A stretch of DNA of 64,000 nt from Caulobacter radicis (GCF_003094615.1 NZ_QDKO01000021.1:62001-126000); one strand, 5' to 3'. Shown: positions 33,167 through 42,671, counted from the stretch's first letter. Notes: generated by a model not told the origin, from the letters alone. Program-made: numbers and translations.

Positions 33167-33514
33167 GTGACGGTGACGATCTACGGCATCAAGGCCTGCG
33201 ACACGATGAAGAAGGCCCGCACCTGGCTCGACGAGCACGGCGTGGCCTATGCCTTCCACGACTACAAGGCCTCGGGCGCGGTTCGCGCCGACGTCGAGCG
33301 CTGGGTCGAGGCGCTGGGTTGGGAAACCGTCCTGAACCGCGCCGGCACGACCTTCCGCAAGCTGCCCGACGCCGACAAGGCCGGCATCGACGCCAGGAAG
33401 GCCGTCGAGCTGATGCTGGCCCAGCCCTCGATGATCAAGCGGCCGATGCTGGACGTCGACGGCAAGCTGCTGGCGGGCTTCAAACCCGATCAGTATACGG
33501 CCATTCTCGCCTGA
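33167..33514 (+). CDS. Spx/ArsC-like (YffB) family protein
   Basis: A 115-residue thioredoxin-fold protein. It starts VTIYGIKACDTMKKARTWL with a single redox cysteine at position 11 and no CXXC. RAGTTFRKLP near residue 63 and PSMIKRPMLDVDGKLLAGF near 85 are family blocks. The CDTMKKA form is that of YffB, not of true arsenate reductases, so arsenate activity should not be assumed; glutathione-linked reduction is the usual suggestion. It starts at GTG (33167; 33173 is also possible). Confidence 0.85.
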   Translation: MTVTIYGIKACDTMKKARTWLDEHGVAYAFHDYKASGAVRADVERWVEALGWETVLNRAGTTFRKLPDADKAGIDARKAVELMLAQPSMIKRPMLDVDGKLLAGFKPDQYTAILA

Positions 33515-33631
33515 CGAGCGAAACGCCGCTTGCGCGATTGACGCGAGTTGGCGAACTTTGGGGCGACAAGGGCCGCGTCCAGCGGCTAAGTCTAGGGGAA
33601 ACAGCCGGTTCGTCCGGCGGCAGGGCATTGA

Positions 33632-34309
33632 GTGGGCGTGACTTCGGGGCTTCCCTACGATCTGGCGATCTTTGATTTCGACGGCACGCTGGCCGACAGC
33701 GGCGCCGTGGTGCTGAAGCTCGTCAATCCGATGGCCAGGATGTACGGCTTCAAGAGCGTCACCGACGAGGAAGTCGAGATGCTGCGCGGCCGTCCCAATC
33801 GCGAGATCATCAAGTACCTGGGCGTCTCGGCCTGGAAGATCCCGATCATCGCCGCCCACGGCAAGAAGCTGATGGCCGCCGAGATCGGCTCGATCGGGCT
33901 GTTCCCGGGCGTTCCGGACATGCTCAAGGCCCTTTCGGCCGGCGGCGTGCGCCTGGCCGTGGTCAGCTCCAACAGCGAAGCCACGATCCGCACCGTGCTG
34001 GGACCCGACCTTGCCAGGCTGATCGACCACTACGGTTGCGGCGCCTCGCTGTTCGGCAAGGCCAAGAAGTTCACCAAGGTCATCAAGACCGCCCGGGTGA
34101 AGCCGGGCCGGGTGATCTCGATCGGCGACGAGACCCGCGACATCGACGCGGCCAACGCGCTGGGCCTGGCGTCCGGCGCCGTCACCTGGGGCTACGCCAC
34201 CCGCCAGCTGCTGGTCGACCATGCGCCGACCGTGCTGCTCGACGCCGTCGACGACATCGTCGCGCGCCTGACCCTGCGGGCCGAAGCCCCGGCCGTCGCC
34301 ACGGCCTGA
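33632..34309 (+). CDS. HAD-superfamily hydrolase
   Basis: A 225-residue haloacid-dehalogenase-fold phosphatase. Motif I is FDFDGTLADS at about residues 14-23, motif II VVSSNSEAT near 112, motif III the lysine region KAKKFTKVIK near 148, and motif IV IGDETRDIDAA near 168. The helical cap lies between motifs I and II, as in phosphoglycolate phosphatase relatives. It starts at GTG. The substrate is unknown; the cap is not close enough to Gph to name it. Confidence 0.85.
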   Translation: MGVTSGLPYDLAIFDFDGTLADSGAVVLKLVNPMARMYGFKSVTDEEVEMLRGRPNREIIKYLGVSAWKIPIIAAHGKKLMAAEIGSIGLFPGVPDMLKALSAGGVRLAVVSSNSEATIRTVLGPDLARLIDHYGCGASLFGKAKKFTKVIKTARVKPGRVISIGDETRDIDAANALGLASGAVTWGYATRQLLVDHAPTVLLDAVDDIVARLTLRAEAPAVATA

Positions 34310-34426
34310 TCCGCCTTACGAAAGTTTCATCTCGTCCGGCGCCTCCAAACGGCGCCGTCAAAGCCTCTTCCCTGTACGAGACGAAAGCGACAGGCTCTCG
34401 TCGACACAATTCGAGGGGAACAGGTC

Positions 34427-34825
34427 ATGGACCTTGGAATCCTGGTGCCGCTGGCGCCGTTCATCATGGTCGTCTGCATCGTCGTCATCCCGATGTGGCT
34501 CAAGAGCCGCGATCGCCGGGAGATGCAGGCCACCGTCCGCGCCGCCATCGAAAAGGGCCAGGCGCTGCCGCCCGAACTGATCGAGGCGATGACCAAGGAG
34601 GTCAAGCCGGCCAAGGTCTCGTCGGCCCTGCGCGACATGCGCACCGGCGTCATCCTGATCTCCGTCGGCGCGGGCCTGGCGGTGCTGGGCTTCATGCTGG
34701 GCCAGATCGCGGACGAGGCTCTGCACCCCGTCATGGGCGCGGCCGCCATCCCGGCCCTGATCGGCGTGGCCTATGTCATTCTGAGCTTCTTCAACCCCAA
34801 CAAGGGCCACCAGCCGGACGTCTGA
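34427..34825 (+). CDS. DUF6249-type inner membrane protein
   Basis: A 132-residue protein with an N-terminal helix (about 5-24), a basic and acidic cytoplasmic segment that includes IEKGQALPPELIEAM (a hallmark of the DUF6249 group), and two more helices at 75-95 and 102-120. It lies 33 bases upstream of a sigma-factor gene and is probably in its operon. Genes of this family often travel with ECF-like sigma factors and small membrane proteins, suggesting a regulatory or envelope-sensing role, which is inference. Confidence 0.75.
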   Translation: MDLGILVPLAPFIMVVCIVVIPMWLKSRDRREMQATVRAAIEKGQALPPELIEAMTKEVKPAKVSSALRDMRTGVILISVGAGLAVLGFMLGQIADEALHPVMGAAAIPALIGVAYVILSFFNPNKGHQPDV

Positions 34826-34858
34826 CGCAGGCGCTTGGGGGAAGAGGGGACTTTCATC

Positions 34859-35434
34859 ATGGGCAGCGAACGCCCACCCACTACCGGTCACGACGTCGAG
34901 CTGGCGGCCCTGGCCGCCACCGGCGACCGCCGGGCCTACGGGGAGCTGGTGCGCAGGCACGGCTCGTCCGTGAGAGGCCTGCTGCGTCGCCTGGGCGCGG
35001 ATCCGGCCACCGCCGACGACGTCGCCCAGGACGCCTTCCTGGTCGGCTTCGAGCAGATCGCCGACTATCGCGGCGAGGGCGCTTTCGGCGGCTGGATCAA
35101 GAAGACCGCCGCGCGGCTCTATCTGCGCAAGGTCAAGCGCGACGCGCGCCTGATCTTCTCGGACGCCGCGCCCGAAGAGCCGCAACCGCCCGTTCAGGGC
35201 GATGCGTCCGGCGACCGGCTGGATCTCGACGAGGCGCTCAAGGGCCTGTCGCGCGGCGAACGGCTATGCGTCTCGCTGTGCTACGGCGCGGACTGGTCTC
35301 ATGCGGAGGCTGCGGAAGCCTTGAATATCCCGATCGGGACGGTCAAATCCCATGTCAAACGTGGTCTGGATAAACTCAGGGCCAGGCTGGCCCCGCCCAC
35401 GGACACCTCGGCGCGGAGGGAAGGTCATGGTTGA
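34859..35434 (+). CDS. RNA polymerase sigma factor (ECF-like, sigma-70 family)
   Basis: A 191-residue two-domain sigma factor. Region 2 includes YGELVRRHGSSVRGLLRRL and ADDVAQDAFLVGFEQI (about residues 25-65). Region 4 is the helix-turn-helix HAEAAEALNIPIGTVKSHVKRGLDKLRARL near 145-175. The ATG at 34859 is preferred over an upstream in-frame ATG. It overlaps the next gene by eight bases, the usual arrangement for a sigma factor and its regulator. The target promoters are not known. Confidence 0.88.
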   Translation: MGSERPPTTGHDVELAALAATGDRRAYGELVRRHGSSVRGLLRRLGADPATADDVAQDAFLVGFEQIADYRGEGAFGGWIKKTAARLYLRKVKRDARLIFSDAAPEEPQPPVQGDASGDRLDLDEALKGLSRGERLCVSLCYGADWSHAEAAEALNIPIGTVKSHVKRGLDKLRARLAPPTDTSARREGHG

Positions 35435-35807
35435 TCGCGACTTCGATGCGCAGCTCTCGCGGCTGTTCGCCGAGCCGCCGGCGTTTTCCGACGCGGAGGC
35501 CTTCCGTGGTCGGGTGGAAAACCGACTCGACCGGGGCTGGGCGATACGGCGTCTGGCGATCGGCGCCGCCGGCGGCGTGGCCGGGCTTTTCGCGGTGGGA
35601 CAGCTGATCACCAGCCGGTTCGCCGGCGACCTGCGCCACGCGTCCAGCGAGGGCGTTTCGGGCGTGGATGTGGGCGTCGACAAGCTGATGGCCCAGGTGA
35701 ATCAGTTCATCGCCACCCCGGCCAGCGTAGAAACCCTTTGGCTCGGCGCCGCGCTTGCGGCTATCGCTCTGACCTTCGCCGTCACCCGACTGGTCGAAGA
35801 GTTCTAA
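35427..35807 (+). CDS. Small membrane protein, possible anti-sigma factor
   Basis: A 126-residue protein with a polar 45-residue N-terminus (DFDAQLSRLFAEPPAF, FRGRVENRLDRGW) and two membrane helices, at about 46-66 and 101-120. It overlaps the sigma-factor gene by eight bases and lacks a zinc-binding anti-sigma motif. A role as a membrane-anchored regulator of the sigma factor is inferred from gene order and topology only. The short N-terminal domain would be the candidate sigma-binding part. Confidence 0.6.
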   Translation: MVDRDFDAQLSRLFAEPPAFSDAEAFRGRVENRLDRGWAIRRLAIGAAGGVAGLFAVGQLITSRFAGDLRHASSEGVSGVDVGVDKLMAQVNQFIATPASVETLWLGAALAAIALTFAVTRLVEEF

Positions 35808-35861
35808 TCCGGAGGCGGCCGCGCCGCGCTCCGGGCGTCCGCAATAGAGCCGGAGCGAATC

Positions 35862-36689
35862 TTGTCCGCCCATCGTCAGGAGACGGTCCGCCGTCTCGCC
35901 GCCCCCGATATCGCCGCTCGCAAGGGCGGCGTTCCCATTGTCTGCCTCACCGCCTACACCGCCCCGGTGGCCGCCGCCCTCGACGACGCCTGCGACGTCC
36001 TGCTGGTCGGCGACTCGCTGGGCATGGTCGTTCACGGCCTGCCCAATACGGTCGGCGTGACCATGGAGATGATGATCCTGCACGGCCAGGCGGTGATGCG
36101 CGGCTCCCGCAAGGCCATGGTCGTGGTCGACATGCCCTTCGGCTCCTACGAGGGCGCGCCGGAGGAGGCCTACGCCAACGCCGTCCGCATCATGAAGGAG
36201 ACGGGCGCCCAGGCCGTGAAGGTCGAGAGCGGCCCGACCGTGCCAGAAACCATCCGCTATCTGGTCGACCGCGGCGTGCCGGTCATGGGCCATGTGGGCC
36301 TGCGCCCGCAGGCCGTGCTGGTCGACGGCGGCTTCAAGGCCAAGGGCCGCGACGAGGAAGGTCGCCAGAAGATCCTGGCCGAGGCCCGCGCCACCGCCGA
36401 CGCCGGCGCCTTCGCCGTGGTCATCGAGGGCGTGGCCGAAGCCCTGGCCCGCGAGATCACGCAAGCCATCGCCCCGCCGACCATCGGCATCGGCGCCTCG
36501 GCCGGCTGCGACGGCCAGGTGCTGGTCAGCGACGACATGCTGGGCCTGTTCGACTGGACCCCCAAGTTCGTCCGTCGCTACGCCGACCTGAAGGGCGCGA
36601 TCGAGAAGGCCGCCGCCGACTACGCCCGCGACGTCCAGGACCGCAGCTTCCCCGGCCCGGCCGAGACGTACTACGCCAAGAAGGATTGA
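35862..36689 (+). CDS. panB: 3-methyl-2-oxobutanoate hydroxymethyltransferase
   Basis: A 275-residue TIM-barrel enzyme that makes ketopantoate from ketoisovalerate and methylene-THF, first step of pantothenate synthesis. [32 protein letters not shown] (metal-binding Asp), VKVESG and GHVGLRPQ are all present. It starts at TTG with GGAGCG upstream; no ATG gives the full N-terminal strand. panC is not adjacent. With coaX at the window start, two steps of the coenzyme A route are represented but unlinked. Confidence 0.95.
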   Translation: MSAHRQETVRRLAAPDIAARKGGVPIVCLTAYTAPVAAALDDACDVLLVGDSLGMVVHGLPNTVGVTMEMMILHGQAVMRGSRKAMVVVDMPFGSYEGAPEEAYANAVRIMKETGAQAVKVESGPTVPETIRYLVDRGVPVMGHVGLRPQAVLVDGGFKAKGRDEEGRQKILAEARATADAGAFAVVIEGVAEALAREITQAIAPPTIGIGASAGCDGQVLVSDDMLGLFDWTPKFVRRYADLKGAIEKAAADYARDVQDRSFPGPAETYYAKKD

Positions 36690-36703
36690 GGAGGCGCTTG
36701 AAG

Positions 36704-36831
36704 CCCTTCCCCCTTGATGGGGGAAGCGTTGGGATGGGGGTGGCGCCGTGCGTTCCGTCGCATGGGTGCTCCAAGACTGGCCGCCGCGATCACCCCCCAA
36801 CCCCGGCCCTTCCCCCATCAAGGGGGAAGGG
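36704..36831. repeat. Inverted repeat pair (23 bases each)
   Basis: A 23-base C/G-rich sequence at 36704-36726 (centre CCCCCTTGATGGGGG) is exactly mirrored at 36809-36831, with 82 bases between. Each copy is itself nearly palindromic. It occupies the gap between panB and the YfgM-like gene and looks like a dispersed intergenic repeat; it may also act as a transcription end. Confidence 0.75.
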
Positions 36832-37012
36832 GGAGGATGATAGCCTTCCAAACCAGGGTTCCACGCCGTTGCGGCGGCGGCGGACACGCTATAGGTTCGC
36901 CGCCTGCGTCGCGGCCAGCGCCTCGACTCCTGCTGTTTCAACCTTGCGTCGTCCGGAACCGTCCGGGCAGCGACGCCCCGGCGCCGTCGGCGCCCGTACT
37001 GGAGCCTCGTTC

Positions 37013-37762
37013 GTGGTCGATGTGTTTGACGAGGTCGAAGAGCAGCTTCGCTCCGACCGCTACAAGACCTTCGCGCTGAAGTCGCTGCCCCTCCTGGGCG
37101 CGGTCGCCGCGATCGCGGTACTGGGCGTGGGCGGCTGGTGGGGCTGGACCGCCTACGAGAGCAACCGCGCCAACAAGGCCTCCGAAGCCGTGCAGGCGAC
37201 CCTCGAATCCTACGAGAAGGAAGGGCCCGCCAAGGCCTTCACCGAGTTCGAGAAGCTGTCCAAGGAAGGCAACGCCGGCTACCGCGCGCTGGCCTTCATG
37301 CAGATGGGCGGCATCCGCCTGGACGAGGGCAAGACCAAGGAAGCCGTCGGTTATTTCGACGAAGCGGCCAAGATTGCTCCCGATCCTGTCATGGGTGACA
37401 TAGCGCGCCTCAAATCCGCCTTCGCGCTCATGGACACGGCTCCTTATCAGGAGATCGAGTCGAGGCTGACCCCGTTGACCGGCGAGAAGAGCCCTTATCG
37501 CGTGCAGGCCAAGGAAGCCCTGGCGTTCGCCAAGCTCCAGGCCGGCAAGACGGCCGAGGCGCGCGGCGATTTCGTCGTGCTCTCGCTGCTGTCGGACGGT
37601 TCGGACGACACCCGCCAGCGCGCGCAGGCGGCGATCCAGATGATCGACTCCGGCTCGGCCAAGGCCCTGCCGGCCGCCGTCAAGGCCGCGGCCGCGCTGC
37701 CGCCGCCGATCCAACTCGCGCCCGGCCAGCTGCCGCCGGGCCTGCAACCCCAAGCTCAATGA
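37013..37762 (+). CDS. YfgM-like tetratricopeptide membrane protein
   Basis: A 249-residue protein with a short acidic cytoplasmic N-terminus (DVFDEVEEQLRSDRYKTF), one helix at about 28-45 (LLGAVAAIAVLGVGGWWGW) and a periplasmic helical-repeat region (TPR_21 type), ending in a Pro/Gln-rich tail. E. coli YfgM, an ancillary factor of the SecYEG translocon that cooperates with periplasmic chaperones, has this architecture and lies in the order yfgM-bamB-der, as here. It starts at GTG (37013) after GGAG. Its stop overlaps the bamB start by four bases. Confidence 0.85.
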   Translation: MVDVFDEVEEQLRSDRYKTFALKSLPLLGAVAAIAVLGVGGWWGWTAYESNRANKASEAVQATLESYEKEGPAKAFTEFEKLSKEGNAGYRALAFMQMGGIRLDEGKTKEAVGYFDEAAKIAPDPVMGDIARLKSAFALMDTAPYQEIESRLTPLTGEKSPYRVQAKEALAFAKLQAGKTAEARGDFVVLSLLSDGSDDTRQRAQAAIQMIDSGSAKALPAAVKAAAALPPPIQLAPGQLPPGLQPQAQ

Positions 37763-39186
37763 GCCGCCGACCCATGACTCTGAAGCGTTCCCTGCTGCTC
37801 GCCGCGATGATGTCGGCCGCGGTGTCGGTGACCGGTTGCTCGACGGTGTCGAAGCTCAACCCCTTCGGCAAGGACGACAAGAACAAGGCCACCGCCAGCC
37901 AAGGCCAGCGGATCTCGGTCATCGCCTTCGACCAGAAGGTCGAGGCGGCCGACGGCCTGAAGGGCGTCGACTTCTTCCTGCCCGAACCGCAAGCCCAGGC
38001 CGACTGGCGCCTGCCGGGCGGCAGCCCAGAGCAATCGGTCGAGCATGTCGCCGCCGGCAAGGACTTCGAGATCGCCTGGCGCAAGGGCTTCGGCCAGAAG
38101 GCCAACCGCACCTTCCACATCACCGCCAACCCCGTTTCGGCCGAGGGCAAGATCTTCGTGCTCGACGGCGAAGCCAAGGTCTCGGCGCTGGACGCCGTCA
38201 CCGGCGAGACGCTGTGGCGCAAGGACCTGCGTCCGGCTCGCCAGCCGGGCAAGCGCGGGTTCCTGGGTATCGGCGGCCGCAAGGACGACACCAAGGGCTT
38301 CGGCGGCGGCGTGGCCTATGCCGACGGCAAGCTCTACGTCTCGTCGGGCTTCCGCTTCGTGGCTCAGCTCGACGCGGCCACGGGCAAGGAAAACTGGCGC
38401 CAGGCGACCAGCACGCCGGTCCACGCCGCGCCGACCGTGGCCGACGGCCGCGTCTTCGTGGTCTCGACCGACAACGAACTGCTGACCTACTCGGCCGCCG
38501 ACGGCACGCCGGGCTGGACTTACCAGGCCCTGATCGAGCCGGCCCGCATCCTGGGCGGCTCGAGCCCGGCCATCAGCGGCGACACCGTCGTCGCCGGTTT
38601 CGCCTCCGGCGAACTGGTGGCCCTGCGCACCGGCAACGGCAACGACCTGTGGAGCGAGGCCCTCAGCCGCGCCAGCCGCACCAACGCCCTGTCGGAACTG
38701 CGCGACATCGCCGGCCGTCCGGTGATCTACAAGGGCGATGTCTACGCCGTCAGCCACTCGGGCGTGTTCTCCGCCACCGACCTGCGCACCGGCCAGGCCC
38801 GCTGGACCCTGCCGGTCACCGCGATCACCACGCCCTGGCCCGTCGGCGACGTGGTCTACGTGGTCGACAAGGCCGGCCAGGTGATCTGCGCCTCGCGCGA
38901 CGGCGGCCAGGTCCACTGGATCCGCGACCTCAACGAAACCGACAAGCTCTCCAAGAAGCAGAAGAAGAAGCTGGCCAAGCGTCCGCGCATCTGGTCCAGC
39001 CCGATCCTGGCTTCGGGCCGCCTGATCACGGTGTCCAGCTACGGCGAGGCCGTGGCCCTGAACCCCAAGACCGGCGCCACGGAAAAGACCCTGAAGATCG
39101 GCGCGCCGGTGCTGCTGGCTCCGATCGCCGTGGGCGACAAGATCTACGTCACCACCGACGACGCCGACCTGATCGCCATCCGCTGA
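37759..39186 (+). CDS. bamB: Outer membrane assembly lipoprotein BamB
   Basis: A 475-residue PQQ-type beta-propeller lipoprotein. The signal peptide ends at a lipobox (SVTGC, cysteine near residue 30). Repeats with the propeller hallmark follow: AKVSALDAVTGETLWRKDL, VAQLDAATGKENWRQ, FSATDLRTGQARWTL and VALNPKTG. It should be carried to the outer membrane by the Lol system encoded at 5.3-7.3 kb and join BamA. It is longer than E. coli BamB (about 390). An ATG at 37774 is an alternative start. Confidence 0.92.
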   Translation: MSRRPMTLKRSLLLAAMMSAAVSVTGCSTVSKLNPFGKDDKNKATASQGQRISVIAFDQKVEAADGLKGVDFFLPEPQAQADWRLPGGSPEQSVEHVAAGKDFEIAWRKGFGQKANRTFHITANPVSAEGKIFVLDGEAKVSALDAVTGETLWRKDLRPARQPGKRGFLGIGGRKDDTKGFGGGVAYADGKLYVSSGFRFVAQLDAATGKENWRQATSTPVHAAPTVADGRVFVVSTDNELLTYSAADGTPGWTYQALIEPARILGGSSPAISGDTVVAGFASGELVALRTGNGNDLWSEALSRASRTNALSELRDIAGRPVIYKGDVYAVSHSGVFSATDLRTGQARWTLPVTAITTPWPVGDVVYVVDKAGQVICASRDGGQVHWIRDLNETDKLSKKQKKKLAKRPRIWSSPILASGRLITVSSYGEAVALNPKTGATEKTLKIGAPVLLAPIAVGDKIYVTTDDADLIAIR

Positions 39187-39234
39187 TCCGATCCGGGGCC
39201 TTCGGGCCTCGGCTGCACTCGTAACCTGTCCCGG

Positions 39235-39275
39235 GCCCGGGCCGGCGAATCGCCGGCCCGGGCTTGTTGCTTTGC
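39235..39275 (+). terminator. Hairpin terminator after bamB
   Basis: GCCCGGGCCGGC / GCCGGCCCGGGC form a perfect twelve-pair stem around a GAATC loop, followed by TTGTTGCTTT. The loop contains a GANTC site, the target of the Caulobacter cell-cycle methylase CcrM. Confidence 0.75.
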
Positions 39276-39306
39276 CGGGACCCGAAAAATCGACTACTGA
39301 CCGCCT

Positions 39307-41094
39307 ATGCCTTTGAAACTCGCCATCGTCGGCCGCCCCAATGTGGGCAAGTCCACGCTGTTCAACCGCCTCGCCGGCAAGAAGCTGGCCCTGGTCGACG
39401 ACCAGCCGGGGGTCACCCGTGACCGCCGGTTCGCGCACGGCCGCCTCGGCGACCTCGATCTGGAGCTGATCGACACCGCCGGCTTCGAGGACGTCACCGA
39501 CGAAAGCCTGGAGTCGCGCATGCGCGCCCAGACCGAGTTGGCGATCGACGAGGCCGATGTCGCGCTGTTCGTCTTCGACGCCCGCGAGGGCCTGACGCCG
39601 CTCGACAGGATTTTCGCCGAGATGCTGCGCCGCCGGAACAAGCCGGTCGTGGTCGCGGCCAACAAGTCCGAAGGCAAGCAGGCCGAGATCGGCGCCGCCG
39701 AAGCCCACCAGCTGGGCCTGGGCGAGCCGATCCCGATCAGCGGCGAGCACGGCGAGGGCATGGCCGACCTCTACGCTGCGCTCCTGGCGGTGACGCCGGA
39801 GGAGCTGCAGGAAGAGTTCGAGGACTACGACGACGACACCAAGCCGATCAAGATCGCCATCATCGGCCGTCCGAACGCCGGCAAGTCGACCCTGGTCAAC
39901 CGCCTGATCGGCGAGCAGCGCCTGCTGACCGGCCCCGAGGCCGGCATCACCCGCGACTCGATCTCGGTCGACTGGACCTGGGACGGCCGCAAGATCCGCC
40001 TCGTCGACACCGCCGGCCTGCGCAAGAAGGCCAAGGTCAACGAGAAGCTCGAGAAGCTCTCGACCCAGGACACCATCCGCTCGATGACCTTCGCCGAGGT
40101 CGTGCTGCTGGTGATGGACGCCACCCATCCGTTCGAGACCCAGGACCTGCAGATCGCCGACCTGGCCGAGCGGGAAGGGCGCTGCGTCGTCTTCGTGCTG
40201 GCCAAGTGGGACCTGATCGAGGACCCCGGCCAGATCCTCAAGGAATTCAACGAGCACGCCGAGCGCATGCTGCCCCAGCTGCGCGGCGCGCCGGTCGTGG
40301 CTCTGTCGGGCGAGACCGGCCGCGGCGTCGAGCGCCTGATGCCGGCCGTCATCAAGACGCACCGCGACTGGTCGACCAAGGTCAAGACCCGCGACCTGAA
40401 CGACTGGCTGCAGCTGGCGATGCAGCGCCATCCGCCGCCCTCGGTCGGCGGCAAGCGCGTGAAGCCGAAGTATATGGCCCAGACCAAGGCCCGCCCGCCG
40501 ACCTTCGTGCTGTTCTCCAGCCGCGCCGACCAGATGCCCGACCACTACCGCCGCTATCTGGTCAACAGCCTGCGCGAGAGCTTCGACCTGCCGGGGGTGC
40601 CGCTGCGCATCACCATCAAGTCGGGCGCCAACCCCTATGCCGACGCCGACCAGGGGTATGTTGTTAAGGGCAAGCGCGCCTTCGAGAAGAAGGAAGCCGA
40701 GAAAGCCCGCCTGAAGGCCTCGCGCAATACGGTCAAGAAGTCGGCCCAGAGGGCCGCGATCCTGGCCGAGGCTTCGGCGGACGCCGGCGCTGCCGCCGCG
40801 GGCAAGCCCGCTCCGATCAAGGCTGTCTCGGCCAAGGCCGTCTCCGGTAAGGCCGGGGCGGTCAAGGCCGATGCCGCCAAGGGCGAGGCGGTCAAGTCCG
40901 ACCCCGGCAAGGCGGCCGTCAAGTCGGTGAAGCCGCAGGGGCCCAAGGCCCAGAAGAAGGTCTCGACCACCCCGAGCTACAAGGTCGGGACCAAGACGGC
41001 CGGCGGCAAGGCCGGTGGTCCGCGCCGTCCGGTGGCCGGCTCGCGCGTGGTGCGGGGCAACAAGACGCCCGGCGGCAAGCCCAAGGGACGCTAG
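39307..41094 (+). CDS. der: Ribosome biogenesis GTPase Der
   Basis: A 595-residue protein with two tandem GTPase domains: G1 motifs GRPNVGKST at residues 9-17 and GRPNAGKST near 188, with DTAGF and DTAGL as G3. A KH-like domain spans about 360-455. It acts in 50S subunit assembly. After about residue 460 it carries a 135-residue Lys/Ala-rich tail with repeated [25 protein letters not shown] units, about 100 residues longer than E. coli Der. The tail is probably disordered and could bind rRNA. Confidence 0.95.
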   Translation: MPLKLAIVGRPNVGKSTLFNRLAGKKLALVDDQPGVTRDRRFAHGRLGDLDLELIDTAGFEDVTDESLESRMRAQTELAIDEADVALFVFDAREGLTPLDRIFAEMLRRRNKPVVVAANKSEGKQAEIGAAEAHQLGLGEPIPISGEHGEGMADLYAALLAVTPEELQEEFEDYDDDTKPIKIAIIGRPNAGKSTLVNRLIGEQRLLTGPEAGITRDSISVDWTWDGRKIRLVDTAGLRKKAKVNEKLEKLSTQDTIRSMTFAEVVLLVMDATHPFETQDLQIADLAEREGRCVVFVLAKWDLIEDPGQILKEFNEHAERMLPQLRGAPVVALSGETGRGVERLMPAVIKTHRDWSTKVKTRDLNDWLQLAMQRHPPPSVGGKRVKPKYMAQTKARPPTFVLFSSRADQMPDHYRRYLVNSLRESFDLPGVPLRITIKSGANPYADADQGYVVKGKRAFEKKEAEKARLKASRNTVKKSAQRAAILAEASADAGAAAAGKPAPIKAVSAKAVSGKAGAVKADAAKGEAVKSDPGKAAVKSVKPQGPKAQKKVSTTPSYKVGTKTAGGKAGGPRRPVAGSRVVRGNKTPGGKPKGR

Positions 41095-41112
41095 TTCAAG
41101 GCGGGGAGGAGG

Positions 41113-42609
41113 CTAGAACTCCTCCCAGTCCTGGCCGACGGTGACGCCCGGGCGGAACGACTGGGCGATGCGGCTCTGGGCGGCGGCCACCGGGTTCTCG
41201 GTCGCCGGACGCTGGGCCGGCGGCGCCGGTCGAGCGACCGCCTGGGCGGGCGCCGCACCGGTCTCGAAGCGCGAGACCAGTTCGGCCAGCGACGAGGCCT
41301 CATTGCGCAGGCAGGCGGCCGCGGCCGTGGCCTCCTCGACCATGGCGGCGTTGCGCTGGGTCACCTGGTCCATCTGGTTGATGGCGGTGTTGACCTGGTT
41401 GAGGCCCGTGGCCTGTTCGTGGGCCGACTGGGCGATTTCGGAAATCAGGGTGTCGATCTCGGCGATGCGGCCGACGATGCCGGTCAGCGACTGGCCGGTG
41501 TCGCTCACCAGCTTGGCGCCGCGATCGACCTGGCTGCTGCTGTTGGCGATCAGGGTCTTGATCTCCTTGGCCGCCTCGGCCGAGCGCTGGGCCAGGGCCC
41601 GCACCTCCTGGGCGACGACCGCGAAGCCGCGACCGGCCTCGCCGGCGCGCGCCGCCTCGACGCCCGCGTTGAGAGCCAGGAGGTTGGTCTGGAAGGCGAT
41701 CTCGTCGATCACCCCGATGATCTGGCCGATCTTGCCCGAGCTCTGCTCGATCTCGCCCATGGCGGCGATGGCGTCGCGCATGATCTCGCCAGAGCGGGTG
41801 ACTTCCTGGCGGGTGCTGGAGGCGGCGGTGGAGGCCGCGCGGGCCCCCTCGGCGCTGCGGCGCACCGTGGCGGTGATCTCGTCCAGCGCCGCTGCGGTCT
41901 CCTCCAGCGCGGCCGCCTGCTGCTCGGTGCGCTTGGAGAGGTCTTCCGAGGCTCCGGTGATCTCGTTGGAGCCGTTGTGCACGCCCTGGGTCGACTGGCC
42001 GATCTCGGTCATCGCCTGGCGCAGCGACTGCAGGGCGGCGTTGTAGTCGCTCTTGATCGAGGCGAAGCGGCCGTCGAAGGCGGCGGTGATGTCGGCCGTC
42101 AGGTCGCCGCCGGCCAGGCGCTTGAGGTTGTCGGCCAGGGTCAGCACCACGGCGCCCTGTTCGGCCTCGGTGCGGCGCAGGGCCTCGTTGGCCAGCCGCT
42201 CGTGCTCGGCCTGGGTGATGTCGGTGCAGAACTTGATGACCTTGCAGGGCTTGCCCGCGGCGTCGAACACCGGGTTGTAGGCGCCCTGGATCCAGATCTC
42301 GACGCCGCCCTTGCCCTGGCGCTGGAACTTGCCGGCGAAGAACTCGCCGCGCCCCAGGTTAAGCCAGAACTGCTTGTATTCGTCGCTGCGGGCGAAGTCG
42401 GGATCGGCGAACATGCTGTGGTGGCGTCCGCGGATCTCGTCCAGCGAATAGCCCACCGTCTTCAGGAAGTTGGTGTTGGCCGTGAGGATGGTGCCGTCGA
42501 GCTGGAACTCGATGACGGCTTGAGAGCGATGGATGGCCGCGACGGTGGCCTCCAGCTCGGCGAGACGCTCGTCGGTCGCGGCGCGACCACGCTTGAACGA
42601 AAACGGCAT
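41113..42609 (-). CDS. Soluble PAS-domain methyl-accepting chemotaxis protein
   Basis: A 498-residue chemoreceptor without a membrane segment. A PAS domain covers about residues 15-130 (FQLDGTILTANTNFLKTVGYS). A HAMP-like stretch (NLKRLAGGDLTADI) follows, then a coiled-coil signalling domain whose tip is IDEIAFQTNLLALNAGVEAA and GRGFAVVAQEVRALAQRS. The last five residues, DWEEF, fit the x-aromatic-x-x-aromatic docking site for CheR/CheB (NWETF in E. coli). The protein probably senses a cytoplasmic or redox cue and signals to CheA. A CtrA-like box lies upstream. Confidence 0.92.
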   Translation of the reverse strand: MPFSFKRGRAATDERLAELEATVAAIHRSQAVIEFQLDGTILTANTNFLKTVGYSLDEIRGRHHSMFADPDFARSDEYKQFWLNLGRGEFFAGKFQRQGKGGVEIWIQGAYNPVFDAAGKPCKVIKFCTDITQAEHERLANEALRRTEAEQGAVVLTLADNLKRLAGGDLTADITAAFDGRFASIKSDYNAALQSLRQAMTEIGQSTQGVHNGSNEITGASEDLSKRTEQQAAALEETAAALDEITATVRRSAEGARAASTAASSTRQEVTRSGEIMRDAIAAMGEIEQSSGKIGQIIGVIDEIAFQTNLLALNAGVEAARAGEAGRGFAVVAQEVRALAQRSAEAAKEIKTLIANSSSQVDRGAKLVSDTGQSLTGIVGRIAEIDTLISEIAQSAHEQATGLNQVNTAINQMDQVTQRNAAMVEEATAAAACLRNEASSLAELVSRFETGAAPAQAVARPAPPAQRPATENPVAAAQSRIAQSFRPGVTVGQDWEEF

Positions 42610-42671
42610 TTGTCCAAACCCCGAGGACCGCGCCGGATTAGCGCTGCATCCTTAGGGTGAGACCTCGAGTC

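Noticed and set aside
33167..33514. Arsenate reductase
   Set aside because: The CDTMKKA motif and lack of arsenic genes nearby fit the YffB branch of the ArsC fold, so arsenic function is not claimed.
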